Shown here in pieces: positions 41,301 through 49,638 of a stretch of DNA of 64,000 bases. A program made the translations under genes and the position numbers. Under the pieces are notes generated by a model that had not been told where the DNA came from, did not search any database, and saw nothing but the letters and a program-made list of their open reading frames with translations. Each line of letters starts with the position of its first letter. The first letter of the stretch is position 1. The stretch comes from Brevundimonas sp. SORGH_AS_0993 (lineage in GTDB: Bacteria > Pseudomonadota > Alphaproteobacteria > Caulobacterales > Caulobacteraceae), in NCBI RefSeq assembly GCF_030818545.1, contig NZ_JAUTAH010000001.1:253001-317000 (forward strand), given 5' to 3'.

Positions 41301-41349
41301 CAGCCCGTGGGGACGGTATTGGTACATCAACGTCTCCAAGACGTTCTGA
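38314..41349 (+). CDS. TonB-dependent outer-membrane receptor
   Basis: This protein has 1,011 residues with a signal peptide (ending GAAMAQ, ~25). A TonB box-like DEIVVVGTNI is followed by a plug domain (NSVNLRSLGVGNTLVLLNGRRLV) and a long barrel ending in YWYINVSKTF with the terminal Phe typical of outer-membrane proteins. It has no STN domain, so it does not signal through FecR. It lies 58 bases after dctA and before a secreted hydrolase, suggesting uptake of a compound that feeds dicarboxylate metabolism. Substrate unknown. Confidence 0.93.
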   Translation: MTYSSKIALMATTATAVLFTGAAMAQEALPAEPAQVDEIVVVGTNIKGARTTAALPVVVADRDQIEATGATTGDELLRTIPQMGDVLFDSANNPQTSNSARGDVNSVNLRSLGVGNTLVLLNGRRLVQHPTSQGTSDTGTVPVLSYNSNAIPVAGLERLEVLLDGAAAIYGADAVAGVVNTVLRDDIDGLSFSARYGGAEATRMRDTELNLFAGKTFERGNVSLFANYAERTALWASDQDYTRSDDLRPLFADFPDFANVQSLDGRSSHTPWARLSVGSRAVIRANGVSLTNSTGAFHYQPSSYGCPVSVGNDVCLASGNLNFNGANREMRYDTRYETTVRPSVQRGNLFLTGRYNLTPDIEAFGELGYYTAHSRAVQPPAVNLNQIWIPASNYYNPFGPVRFADGSLNPNRLPGLTNVPTGGLPILMTNYRFVDVGFQVVKVDNYQARALGGLRGEWRGFNWETALLYSEAEAKDISPNVNMTALQRQLALSTPDAYNPFGGGCAATPSYGDCLPSSQIAADAVRLDLRRVSKTTLTLADFKLSRGDLFQLPGGPVGMAFGLEARRETQKDDRDANVDGTFTFTDLVTGETNLSNVSAVSPNPDTSGSREVFSTYVEFAVPLVSPEMNIPLVQSVDVQLAGRYEHYSDFGSVAKPKIAVAWDVVPGVRVRGSYSEGFRAPNLEQTNATQYGRLASGVDYIRCEADLRTGRITTFAACAQNLSSAQLLVAGNPDLKPEESTNSSYGLVLQPSFIPERFGDFTFTIDRWRIEQEKIVGLLGAQTALALDYLEGVGGGANPLVNRRAPTPEDILLFQGTGLTPVGEVVSINDRFINLQPQTVAGLDVSMNWSLRRTRYGTFIVNVNGSKLEKFTRDPGDVVNQLYAARAVGTINAGTSLPDSSQLIGQNGRPEWRVNASLTWRKGPWRAGASSQYISAFDQPSLLSSANTPWEVDSRSTINAYVDYEFPDETRVRVGGRDLTDRGPPLADGGYRGAVYSPWGRYWYINVSKTF

Positions 41350-41365
41350 CGGGGAGGGGACGGCG

Positions 41366-42712
41366 ATGAAAACGCACCATCACTTGAAGGTCTGGTTTGT
41401 ATCGGCCGCGGCCTGTTTTTTGGCGCCCGTCGCGGTCTTTGCTCAGGATGGGGGGGTGGCGTCCGCCGCATCGCCGGCCCCGTCGCCTTCGTCGTCTCCG
41501 ACACCCGCCGCCTGTCCCGACTTTCTGCCGCAGAAGACACGTTGCTGGTCGGGACGTGGCGTGCGCGGCGACTATTACTGGATCGCCGTGCCGGATCGGT
41601 GGAACGGGACCTTGGTGGTTCACGCCCATGGCGGCCCGCGCACCGGCGCCCCCCAGCCCGACGACCCGTTGGACGACCTGAATCGTTTCGCCATGACGGT
41701 GAGGGAGGGCTACGCCTGGGCGGGCTCTACCTATCGGCGTGGAGGCTATGGCGTGCGGATGGCGGCCGAAGACACCGATACCCTTCGCCAGCTGTTCTGG
41801 GACAGCTTCGGCCGGCCGCGCCGCACCCTTTTGCACGGTCAATCGTGGGGCGGAAACGTCGCGGCCAAGGCGGCCGAGCTCTACGCCCGCGACGCCGAGG
41901 GCAAGGTGGTCTGGGACGGGGTCGTCCTGACCAGCGGCGTGCTGGCCGGCGGGACCAGGGCTTATGGATTCCGCGCCGATCTGCGGGCCGTCTATCAGTA
42001 TGTCTGCCACAACCATCCCGCTCCGGACGAGCCGCAGTATCCTCTGTGGCAGGGCTTGCCGGAGGGGTCGCGCATGACCCGCGCCGATCTGGCCGAACGG
42101 GTCAGGACCTGCACCGGCGTCGGCCTGCCCGAGGCGCAGCGCACGCCCGTGCAGAAGCGGAACTTGGCCGACATCCTGGCCGTGACGGGTGTGGAGGAGG
42201 ACGAACTTGTCGCCCACCTGGCCTGGGGCACCTTCCTGTTCCGCGACATGGTTCAACGCCGTCTGGACGGGTTGAACCCCTTCTCCAACATCGACCGGGT
42301 CTATGCCGGATCGCACGACGATGCGGCCCTGAACGCCGGAGTTCAGCGGTTCGCCGCCGATCCTATGGGCGTGGCGCGCCTGGCCTATGACGCCGACTTG
42401 TCCGGCCTGATCGTCGCCCCGACCCTGACGATCCACGGCAAGGCGGACCCCACCGCCTTTGTCGGCAACGAGGCCGTTTATCGCGACCAGGTCGCCGCCG
42501 CCGGCCGGTCGGAGCTCCTGGTTCAGACCTTCACCGACGAGCGCAGCCACAGCGCCCTTCACGCGCCTGAATATGTCGCCTTGTTCCAGGCGATGTCGGC
42601 CTGGCTGGACGAGGGACGCAAGCCCACGGCCGCCTCTGTCGCCGCTCTCTGCGAAACCGCTAAGGCTCGCTATGGTCAGGCGTGCGCCTTCGACGTCGAT
42701 TTCAAGCCCTAG
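41366..42712 (+). CDS. Secreted alpha/beta hydrolase
   Basis: This 448-residue protein has a signal peptide (to about VFAQ, residue 27) and a Ser/Pro linker. The hydrolase domain has the nucleophile elbow LLHGQSWGGNVA, acid IHGKADPTAF and His in ERSHSALHAPE. An early HAHGG motif may form the oxyanion hole. Several Cys pairs suggest a periplasmic or surface location. It follows the receptor gene by 16 bases, so the two are probably one operon: the enzyme may release a ligand for or from the receptor. Substrate unknown. Confidence 0.8.
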   Translation: MKTHHHLKVWFVSAAACFLAPVAVFAQDGGVASAASPAPSPSSSPTPAACPDFLPQKTRCWSGRGVRGDYYWIAVPDRWNGTLVVHAHGGPRTGAPQPDDPLDDLNRFAMTVREGYAWAGSTYRRGGYGVRMAAEDTDTLRQLFWDSFGRPRRTLLHGQSWGGNVAAKAAELYARDAEGKVVWDGVVLTSGVLAGGTRAYGFRADLRAVYQYVCHNHPAPDEPQYPLWQGLPEGSRMTRADLAERVRTCTGVGLPEAQRTPVQKRNLADILAVTGVEEDELVAHLAWGTFLFRDMVQRRLDGLNPFSNIDRVYAGSHDDAALNAGVQRFAADPMGVARLAYDADLSGLIVAPTLTIHGKADPTAFVGNEAVYRDQVAAAGRSELLVQTFTDERSHSALHAPEYVALFQAMSAWLDEGRKPTAASVAALCETAKARYGQACAFDVDFKP

Positions 42713-42785
42713 GGTTTGTTCAACACCCAGCCCGTCGTCCTCACCCCCGTCGATGACGGCCTTCCGATCGGGCGTGCTGGGGCGA

Positions 42786-42861
42786 TGGTGCCGGCTGCAG
42801 GGATCGAACCCGCGACATCCAGTTTACAAAACTGGCGCTCTACCAACTGAGCTAAGCCGGC
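42786..42861 (-). tRNA. tRNA-Thr (anticodon TGT)
   Basis: A full cloverleaf on the minus strand: acceptor GCCGGCT, D-loop TAGCTCAGTTGGTAGAGC, anticodon stem CCAGT/ACTGG around loop TTTGTAA, T-arm GGGTTCGATCC, encoded CCA. 76 bases. Confidence 0.96.
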
Positions 42862-42946
42862 CCAGGCGGGGCGGAAGGCGGCCGTTATGACCATCCGCCG
42901 CCGACGATGCAAGACGGCGATGCGGGTTCGCTCGGTATCCGCCGTG

Positions 42947-43519
42947 TCAGCCGGCGAAGACGCCCAGATGCTCCAGCAGGATGCCGACGCCCACGCCGAT
43001 CAGGGCCAGGCCGCCCACGAACTCGGCCTTCTTGCCGAAGCGACGGCCCACCGACTTGCCGATCAGCATGCCGACGGTCGTCAGGACGAAGGTGGTGAAG
43101 CCGATCGAGGCGGCGATGATCCAGATGTTGGCGCCGATGAAAGCCAGCCCCACGCCCACGGCGGCGGCGTCGATGCTGGTGCCGAGGGCGGTGGCGATCA
43201 GGGCCCAAGGGCCGGCGCGACTCGGTGCGGCGTCCTGGCCCTCTTCGACAGGCTTGCAGGCTTCCCAGATCATCTTGCCGCCAACGACGGTCAGCAGGGC
43301 GAAGGCGATCCAGTGGTCGATCTGCGACACCAGGCCGGCGGCTACAAAGCCCAGACCCCAGCCGATCAGAGGGGTGATGGCCTCGATCACCCCGAACACC
43401 AGACCGGCCTTGATGGCGCCCGAGACGCTGGGCCTGTGCGCCGCGCCGCGCCCCACGGCCGCCGCGAAGGCGTCGGTGGACATGCTGAGAGACAGGACGG
43501 CGATGGCTCCTGGGGTCAT
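42947..43519 (-). CDS. mntP: Manganese efflux pump MntP
   Basis: This 190-residue protein has six membrane segments. MntP motifs are visible: AVLSLSMSTDAFAAAVGRG near the start and LIATALGTSIDAAAVGVGLAF in the second half, both with the conserved Asp in a membrane helix. It exports Mn2+ to prevent toxicity. A yybP-ykoY manganese riboswitch lies about 60 bases upstream and should switch the gene on when Mn2+ is high. ATG 43519 gives the normal family length; longer readings run into the riboswitch. Confidence 0.95.
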   Translation of the reverse strand: MTPGAIAVLSLSMSTDAFAAAVGRGAAHRPSVSGAIKAGLVFGVIEAITPLIGWGLGFVAAGLVSQIDHWIAFALLTVVGGKMIWEACKPVEEGQDAAPSRAGPWALIATALGTSIDAAAVGVGLAFIGANIWIIAASIGFTTFVLTTVGMLIGKSVGRRFGKKAEFVGGLALIGVGVGILLEHLGVFAG

Positions 43520-43577
43520 GACGATACTCCACCGGGCGGGCGCGCAACGCATTCCATGCCTGCCGGTGCGACAGTGG

Positions 43578-43690
43578 AACGCGCTGGTCTCGCTAGGCGG
43601 ACATCCGCTGGCCGGACCACGCGCCCGAAAGCGCGAGTGTGTTGACCCGACCCCGGCTGATACGCGCCGGAAGCTACTCCCCAACAGGAA
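43578..43690 (-). promoter_or_regulatory. yybP-ykoY manganese riboswitch upstream of mntP
   Basis: Reading the minus strand, the conserved blocks appear in order: GGGGAGTAGC (43682-43673), then GTCAACACACTCGCG with its pairing partner CGCG after a TTTC loop, then GATGTCCGCC and TAGCGAGACC near 43595-43585. These are the signature elements of the yybP-ykoY RNA, which binds Mn2+. Its place before mntP matches the known regulon. Edges are approximate. Confidence 0.85.
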
Positions 43691-43841
43691 GCGGGCGACT
43701 TACACGCCCACGCCCCAGCTTGGCAAGGGCGGGCGCGAAGGGGGGATGATCAGGTTGACGATCAGGGTGACGGGGCCGCCATTTGAACCAATTGCGGCGA
43801 TCGGCGGTTAGCGTCCCGAACCTTCAAAGAATGGGACCGGA

Positions 43842-44267
43842 ATGGCGGGTCGAAATCTGACGGACGTGGCGATCACACCCCTGCACAGGCTGCTGCTGGC
43901 CTTTCCCGTGGCCCTGTTTCCGGCCGCCTTGGTCGCGGACATCGCCTATCTGCGGACGGCCGAGATGCAGTGGTCCAACTTCTCGGCCTGGATGATCGCC
44001 GGCGCGCTTGTCTTTGCGGGCCTGGCCGGCCTGTTCTCCATCGCCGGCCTGGTGATGGCGGTGCGGCGTGGGCAGGCGCGGTGGGCGACCCTACACCTGG
44101 TGACGCTGACGGCCGCCTGGGTTCTGGGGCTGATCAACGCCTTTAAGCACAGTCAGGACGCCTGGAGCTCGGTCGGGGTCTTTGGCCTGATGCTGTCGGT
44201 CCTGTGCGCCATCCTGATCCTTGTCGCGGGCTGGACCGCCTATATGTCGCGGGAGAACGTCCGATGA
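43842..44267 (+). CDS. DUF2231-type membrane protein
   Basis: A 141-residue protein with four membrane segments (for example LLLAFPVALFPAALVADIAYL and VGVFGLMLSVLCAILILVAGW). The pattern PLHRLLLAFPVALFPAALVADIAY...W matches DUF2231 proteins, whose role is unknown. Its stop overlaps the start of the sorbosone dehydrogenase-like gene (ATGA). This pairing is common and suggests the membrane protein serves as a partner in electron transfer or localisation. Confidence 0.85.
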   Translation: MAGRNLTDVAITPLHRLLLAFPVALFPAALVADIAYLRTAEMQWSNFSAWMIAGALVFAGLAGLFSIAGLVMAVRRGQARWATLHLVTLTAAWVLGLINAFKHSQDAWSSVGVFGLMLSVLCAILILVAGWTAYMSRENVR

Positions 44268-45574
44268 CCCACAGTAGCCTAATCGGCGCCAGCGTCGCCA
44301 CCTTGGCCGTCTCCCTGATCGTCGCCTCGTGCAGCGGGCGCAGCGATGCCAAACTGAACCAGACAGGGGCTTCGCCGGACCTGCCCCAGGTGAACGAGAG
44401 CCTGGTCCCGGCGATGAAGATCAGCCCGCCCGCCGGCTGGAACGGCGAACGGCCGACGGTCCCGCAGGGGTTCACGATCTCGGCCTTTGCAACCGACCTG
44501 AAGATACCCCGCCAGATGCTGGTCCTGCCCAACGGGGACGTGCTGGTCGCCGAAGGGCGCGGCGGCGGCGCCCCCGCCTTGCGGCCCAAGGACGTGATCG
44601 CCGGGGTCATCAAGAAGCAGGGCAACACCAAGATCAAGGGCGGCGACCGCATCACCCTGCTGCGCGACGCCGACAACGACGGCGTGCCCGAGCTGCGGAC
44701 CGTTTTGATCGACAAGCTGAACGCTCCCTACGGGCTGGCCTGGGTCGACGGCTATCTTTATGTGGCCGAGCAGGACGCACTGGTCCGCTTCCCGTTCCAG
44801 CCGGGTCAGACCGGGGTTTCGGTCCCGGCGCAGCGAGTGACGGCCCTGCCGTCGCGGATCAACCACCACTGGACCAAGGCCCTGACGGCCAGCGCCGATG
44901 GGACCAAACTGTATGTCGGCATCGGCTCCAACTCCAACGTCGGCGAGCGCGGCCTGGCGGTTGAGGAAGAGCGGGCCGTGGTGTGGGAGATCGACCGGGC
45001 CACGGGCGCGCGGCGCACCATCGCCACGGGCATCCGCAACCCGACGGCCTTGGCCATAGAGCCCAGCACCCGCCTGTTGTGGTCGGTGGTCAACGAGCGC
45101 GACGAGCTGGGGCCGCAACTAGTCCCCGACTATCTGACCCAGGTGCGTGACGGCGGCTTCTACGGTTGGCCCTACAGCTACTGGGGCCAGAACCTGGACC
45201 CCCGCGTCATGCCGCAGAAGCCCGATCTGGTCGCCCGCGCCCTGAAGCCCGACTACGCCCTGGGCTCCCACGTCGCGGCCCTGGGCCTGGACTTCGTGCG
45301 CGACGGCGGCTTTGGCGGCGCCTTCTCCAACGGGGCCTTCATCGGCATGCACGGCAGCTGGAACCGTCAGGATCCGTCGGGCTACAAGGTCGTATGGGTT
45401 CCGTTCGACGGGGGCCGCCCGGCGGGCCAGCCGGTCGACTTCGCCACCGGCTTCCTGAAGGACGGCAAGGCGCGCGGCCGGCCGGTCGGCGTGGCCTTCG
45501 ATCCGGGCCGGCGCGTGCTGTTCGTCGCCGACGACCTGTCGAACGCCGTCTGGCGCATCGCCCCGGCGCGTTAG
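44264..45574 (+). CDS. Sorbosone dehydrogenase-like PQQ-type lipoprotein
   Basis: A 436-residue beta-propeller protein with a lipobox near LIVASC, so probably anchored in the periplasm. Family features include GFTISAFATDLKIPRQMLVLPNGDVLVAE, AGIRNPTALAIEP-like repeat ends, YGWPYSYWGQNLDPR and the late GMHGSWNRQDPSGYKVVWVPF. These belong to the L-sorbosone/glucose dehydrogenase fold that uses PQQ. The natural substrate cannot be read from the sequence. Translationally coupled to the DUF2231 gene. Confidence 0.85.
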   Translation: MTHSSLIGASVATLAVSLIVASCSGRSDAKLNQTGASPDLPQVNESLVPAMKISPPAGWNGERPTVPQGFTISAFATDLKIPRQMLVLPNGDVLVAEGRGGGAPALRPKDVIAGVIKKQGNTKIKGGDRITLLRDADNDGVPELRTVLIDKLNAPYGLAWVDGYLYVAEQDALVRFPFQPGQTGVSVPAQRVTALPSRINHHWTKALTASADGTKLYVGIGSNSNVGERGLAVEEERAVVWEIDRATGARRTIATGIRNPTALAIEPSTRLLWSVVNERDELGPQLVPDYLTQVRDGGFYGWPYSYWGQNLDPRVMPQKPDLVARALKPDYALGSHVAALGLDFVRDGGFGGAFSNGAFIGMHGSWNRQDPSGYKVVWVPFDGGRPAGQPVDFATGFLKDGKARGRPVGVAFDPGRRVLFVADDLSNAVWRIAPAR

Positions 45575-45637
45575 GCGTCAGATCAAGAGGGCGGTTTAGA
45601 TTGCTGAACTATCAGCCTATTTCGCCAAGAAGGCGGA

Positions 45638-45727
<90 letters not shown>

Positions 45728-45814
45728 GCGGCGCCGATATCGCTTGGTCGATCGAGCGGCTTCTCTAATCGGAGCCGGGACGCATCGCAAGCGGTCAGTG
45801 AAAGAAATCTGACG

Positions 45815-46759
45815 CTAGCGTTGCGCGGGCAGGGACAGGCCGGGGGCGGCGCCGGTCTGGGGGTCCATGCCCTTGAAGCGGAACAACTCTGCGGGGCGGC
45901 CGCCGGTGGCCGAGGCGGTTTGGCCGGTGGGTTCGACCAGGCCGGTGCGCTCCACCCCCCGGCGGAAGTTCTGCTTGTGAAGGGTCAGGCCCGAGACGGC
46001 CTCGGCGGCGGCCTGAAGGGTCGAGAGGGTGAAGAGGCCGGGCATCAGGTCGAACAGGACCGGGCGGTACTTGAGCTTGCTGCGCAGACGGCCCAGGCCC
46101 GTGGCCAGGATGCGGCGGTGGTCGGCGCCCATCACCAGGCCGGGGGCCAGCAGGGGCGGCGGGAGCAGGCCGGCGTCGCGCCACGCCTCGGCCACCAGGC
46201 GAGCCTCGTAGAGCAGCTCGTAGCGCTCCAGCACACGTTCCTCGTTCCAGCGATGCTCGGGCGTCAGGGCGAACAGGGCGCGGGCGCGGGCTAGGCGGCG
46301 GTCGTCGTCGCCGGCCCAGGCGTTCAGGCCGTCGGCCAGCAGGGCGACCAGCGCTGCGTTCTCGCCGCGGCGATCCTCCCAGGGAAAGACGTCGAAGACG
46401 GCGCGCCAGCGGGCGTCGTGGGTCTGGCCCTCGGCCGAATCGGGGGTCAGGGCCAGATAGCCGATGGAGACGTCGCGGGGGCGGTCGCCCTCGGGCGCGG
46501 CGCGCGGCACGGCGCGGCCCGCGTCGCCGAAGGTGTAGAGCTGTTCGACGAAGCCCAGGCGAAAGCCCGTCTGGGCCGTGACGAAGTCCCGAAGAGCCCG
46601 CTCGAAGGTGCGGTCGCGCAAGGGGTCGAACGGGCCGAAGGGCAGCAGGGTGTCGCCGTTCTCGGCTCGGGTGGTCAGGACGACCGCCTGGCGGTCCTTC
46701 AACGCCATGACGACGACCGACAGGCCGATGCGAACACCCTGATCGCCCGGCTGAGCCAT
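45815..46759 (-). CDS. NrtR-like regulator with degenerate Nudix domain
   Basis: This protein has 314 residues. The N-terminal half has the Nudix-related fold of NrtR proteins (FVEQLYTFGDAGR...DVSIGYLAL), but the Nudix box is degenerate, with no REUxEExGU. The C-terminal half is the NrtR winged helix: LRSKLKYRPVLFDLMPGLFTLSTLQ, then LHKQNFRRGVERTGLV and GRPAELFRFKG. NrtR proteins repress NAD metabolism genes in response to ADP-ribose. The binding ligand here may differ. It is two bases downstream of the HD gene. Confidence 0.82.
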   Translation of the reverse strand: MAQPGDQGVRIGLSVVVMALKDRQAVVLTTRAENGDTLLPFGPFDPLRDRTFERALRDFVTAQTGFRLGFVEQLYTFGDAGRAVPRAAPEGDRPRDVSIGYLALTPDSAEGQTHDARWRAVFDVFPWEDRRGENAALVALLADGLNAWAGDDDRRLARARALFALTPEHRWNEERVLERYELLYEARLVAEAWRDAGLLPPPLLAPGLVMGADHRRILATGLGRLRSKLKYRPVLFDLMPGLFTLSTLQAAAEAVSGLTLHKQNFRRGVERTGLVEPTGQTASATGGRPAELFRFKGMDPQTGAAPGLSLPAQR

Positions 46760-46761
46760 GG

Positions 46762-47403
46762 CTATTCGGTGTGCCAGGCGTCGTCGGAGGGCAGGAGGCC
46801 GACCGCCTGGGCCAACACCTGATAGCGCTCCAGATAGCGGGCCTGGGCGATCGAGGCGGGCTGGGGCTCTATCGTCAGGCTGTAGCCCTGGGGCGGGGCG
46901 CCGAAGAAGCCCAGGGACTCCTTTTCGGTGAAACCGGCCAGTTGGGTGGCCTCGAAGAAGGCGCTGGCCTTGTCCGCCTTCTTGATCAGGGTCTTGATCG
47001 TCTGCGGCGTCTTGGGCGGCAGGCCGTAGCGGACGTGGATGGCGGCCTCCAGCCTGGCCTCGAAATCCTTGTAGCCCGAACCCAAGGCGGCCTTGAACGG
47101 CGAGATCATGTCGCCGATGACATATTCCGAGGCGTCGTGCAGCAAGGCGGCGAGGCGCCATTTGGGATCGAGGCCCGGCCTGATGTGGGCGGCGATCTCC
47201 TCGACCACGACGCTGTGCTGGGCGACGGAGAAGGCGTGTTCGCCGATGGTCTGGCCGTTCCAGCGGGCCACGCGGGCCAGGCCGTGGGCGATGTCCTCGA
47301 TCTCGATGTCGAAGGGGGAGGGGTCGAGCAGGTCTAGACGGCGGCCGGACAACATGCGCTGCCAGGCGCGGACTTCGGTTTTATTCTTGGGGCGCTCGGC
47401 CAA
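46762..47403 (-). CDS. HD-domain phosphohydrolase (YfbR-like)
   Basis: A 213-residue metal-dependent phosphohydrolase. HD motifs are visible: GEHAFSVAQHS (first His), LAALLHDASEYVIGDMISPFK (His-Asp) and a late KADKASAFFEA (Asp). Similar proteins remove phosphate from nucleotides. TTG at 47403 was kept as start because it lets the protein begin AERPKNKTEVRAWQRML; ATG at 47355 is an alternative. Together with the NrtR-like gene it forms a two-gene operon, which hints at a link to nucleotide or NAD turnover. Confidence 0.82.
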   Translation of the reverse strand: MAERPKNKTEVRAWQRMLSGRRLDLLDPSPFDIEIEDIAHGLARVARWNGQTIGEHAFSVAQHSVVVEEIAAHIRPGLDPKWRLAALLHDASEYVIGDMISPFKAALGSGYKDFEARLEAAIHVRYGLPPKTPQTIKTLIKKADKASAFFEATQLAGFTEKESLGFFGAPPQGYSLTIEPQPASIAQARYLERYQVLAQAVGLLPSDDAWHTE

Positions 47404-47496
47404 GGCGTTCGTATCCTGATCGCTTACGGGCTGGTCAGGTGGCGCAAAGACGCGCCGGGATCAAGCGACGCGGGCCGGAGAGGGATCGGAAAGTGG

Positions 47497-47559
47497 AGTC
47501 CAAACAGTCCAAACAGTCCAAACAGTCCAAACAGTCCGAACAGTCCGAACAGTCCGAAC
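47497..47559. repeat. Seven tandem copies of a 9-base unit
   Basis: The unit AGTCCAAAC occurs four times, then AGTCCGAAC three times, followed by a partial copy. The array lies about 95 bases upstream of the HD-hydrolase start. The rest of the gap between genes (47404-47782) shows no supported gene. Confidence 0.85.
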
Positions 47560-47782
47560 AATCCGCCAGAGAAAGCCGCGCGGTCCTTTGAGCGGCCCGG
47601 GCGGGAGCTTGGCGATGAGAAAGACCAGGCCGCCGAGCCGGATCGTTTCAGGCGGAATCGCCTAGCGATCGCTCCTCAACGGATCAGGCTGCAAGGATAC
47701 ACGCCTTTTCAGGGGTGGGCGCACAATGGCGTAATGGCAGGCCAAGCCTTTGGAACAAAACGGCGCGATACGCGCCCCGGCG

Positions 47783-48592
47783 TCAGTCGCCGACGTTCAC
47801 GGACACCAGCGCCTTGGCGGATTCGAAGACGCTGTCTTCGTTGCGGTCCTTGGACCGGATGGTGGCGACGACCAGGGGGCCGCCTTCGGGGCCGCGCGCC
47901 TCGAAGCCCACGCGACGCCAGCCGGCGGCGGAGGGCTGATCGTCGGCGATGAAATAGGTCATGCGGGTGGCCGCGCCCGGCGCGCGGGCGCGCACGCGGG
48001 TGGAGGGGCCGTTGTTGTCCACGCTGACGCTGCTGGTCTCGGTGCGGACGCCCTGACCGTCCTTGGCCTGGATGTTGATGCCGCCGATGCGGACATTGGC
48101 GTTGTCGCCCTGGGTTTCTATTCGGAGGCCGGGCAGGCGCACGGAAGCGTCGTCGCCCTTGGTGCGAATGTCCACGCCCGGCCCCTGGACTACGGCCTGG
48201 TCCCCGCCTGCGGAGGCGTCCGACGGAGGAGACGGAGGAGACGGGGGATGAGGGGGCTTCAGCCGGGCGTCGGCCTGGGGCAGGTTGGCGGCCATCTGCG
48301 CCTCGAAATCCTTGAGCACGGCGTCGGGTGCGCGGCCGTCCAGCTTGACCAGGTGCAGGATCACCTCCGCCCCTTTCGGCCCGCCATAGACGCAGCTGGC
48401 GCCGCCATTGGCGGCCAGACCCTTGCGTGTCAGCACCCCGACGGCGTCGGGGCATTGCAGCGCGTCGATGACCCGCAGCACCCCCTTGCCCGCCCCGTCG
48501 TCCGAGGTGGAGGTAGTGATGCGGAACGACTTTTCGCCGTCGCAAGCGCCAAGGCCCGCGACGAGCAGCAGCGGCAGCAGAAACGGACGCAT
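47783..48592 (-). CDS. Lipoprotein of unknown function
   Basis: This 269-residue protein has a lipobox near LGAC (Cys17). The first half is a small domain with two further Cys (QCPDAVGVL, ASCVYGG). A proline/serine linker (PPHPPSPPSPPSD) leads to a second half of short repeated beta-like units with alternating Asp and Gly (DDASVRLPGLRIETQGDNANVRIGGINIQ). No family is recognised with certainty. It stands alone between two unrelated operons. A cell-envelope role is likely from the anchor only. Confidence 0.75.
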   Translation of the reverse strand: MRPFLLPLLLVAGLGACDGEKSFRITTSTSDDGAGKGVLRVIDALQCPDAVGVLTRKGLAANGGASCVYGGPKGAEVILHLVKLDGRAPDAVLKDFEAQMAANLPQADARLKPPHPPSPPSPPSDASAGGDQAVVQGPGVDIRTKGDDASVRLPGLRIETQGDNANVRIGGINIQAKDGQGVRTETSSVSVDNNGPSTRVRARAPGAATRMTYFIADDQPSAAGWRRVGFEARGPEGGPLVVATIRSKDRNEDSVFESAKALVSVNVGD

Positions 48593-48672
48593 GATCTGAC
48601 CTTTCGTTATCGCCATGATGCGCCCTAAACCGCAGGGTTCCAGTGAAATCGCGTTAAGGCGCCGGCCGCGGT

Positions 48673-49533
48673 TCAGCCGCCGGGCCGCGACCCCTCGCGC
48701 CGGTTCAGGAAGGCCAGGCGTTCGAACAGATGCACATCCTGCTCGTTCTTCAGCAGGGCGCCGTGCAGGGCCGGGATCACCTTGTTGGGCGTCTTCTCGC
48801 GCAGGGTCTCGGCGTCGATGTCCTCGACCAGCAGCAGCTTCAACCAGTCCAGAAGTTCGGAGGTGGAGGGCTTCTTCTTCAGGCCCGGCGTGTCGCGGAT
48901 TTCATAGAAGGTCTTCAGGGCTTCGGACACCAGGCGCGGCTTGATGCTGGGGAAGTGGACCGCGACGATGGCGGCCAGGGTGTCGGCGTCGGGGAAGCGG
49001 ATGTAGTGGAAGAAGCAGCGGCGCAGGAAGGCGTCCGGCAGCTCCTTTTCGTTGTTGGAGGTGATGATGACGATAGGGCGCACCTCGGCGCGGATCGTCT
49101 CGTCCGTCTCCTGGACGTAGAACTCCATCCGATCGAGTTCCTGCAGCAGGTCGTTGGGGAACTCGATGTCGGCCTTGTCGATCTCGTCGATCAGCAGGAC
49201 GGGGCGCACGGGGGCGGTGAAAGCCTCCCACAGCTTGCCCTTCTTCAGGTAGTTGCGGACGTCGTGGACGCGCGCCTCGCCCAGCTGGCTGTCGCGCAGT
49301 CGGCTGACGGCGTCGTACTCGTAAAGGCCATTGTGAGCCTTGGTCGTCGATTTGACATGCCAGGTGATCAGGGGCGCGTCGAAGGCCCTGGCGATCTCAT
49401 AGGCCAGGACGGTCTTGCCTGTGCCCGGCTCGCCCTTGATGAGCAGCGGCCTTTCAAGAGCGACCGCGGCGTTGACCGCCACCTTCAGGTCGCTGGCGGC
49501 GATGTAGTTTTCCGTGCCCTCGAACCGGCTCAT
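48673..49533 (-). CDS. MoxR-type AAA+ ATPase
   Basis: A 286-residue AAA+ protein with Walker A GEPGTGKT (34-41), Walker B LLIDEIDKAD, sensor 1 IITSNNEKELPDAFLRRCFFHY and an arginine finger region. The sequence matches the MoxR/CoxD type, which acts as a chaperone for metal-enzyme or envelope complexes, usually with a VWA-domain partner. No partner gene follows within this window. Confidence 0.92.
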   Translation of the reverse strand: MSRFEGTENYIAASDLKVAVNAAVALERPLLIKGEPGTGKTVLAYEIARAFDAPLITWHVKSTTKAHNGLYEYDAVSRLRDSQLGEARVHDVRNYLKKGKLWEAFTAPVRPVLLIDEIDKADIEFPNDLLQELDRMEFYVQETDETIRAEVRPIVIITSNNEKELPDAFLRRCFFHYIRFPDADTLAAIVAVHFPSIKPRLVSEALKTFYEIRDTPGLKKKPSTSELLDWLKLLLVEDIDAETLREKTPNKVIPALHGALLKNEQDVHLFERLAFLNRREGSRPGG

Positions 49534-49583
49534 GGCATCCGCTCCCGCATCACTGTGTCGATCAGCGCGTAGCGGATTGAAAC

Positions 49584-49625
49584 GGGCCTGAACAGCCGGG
49601 CCTGAACAGCCGAGCCTGAACAGCG
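49584..49625. repeat. Three tandem copies of a 14-base unit
   Basis: GGGCCTGAACAGCC occurs twice and is followed by a third copy with two changes. It lies between the MoxR gene and the next small gene. Confidence 0.7.
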
Positions 49626-49638
49626 GCCTGGACCTCGA

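Noticed and set aside
47497..47559. CRISPR-like array
   Set aside because: The unit is nine bases with no spacers; it is a simple tandem repeat.
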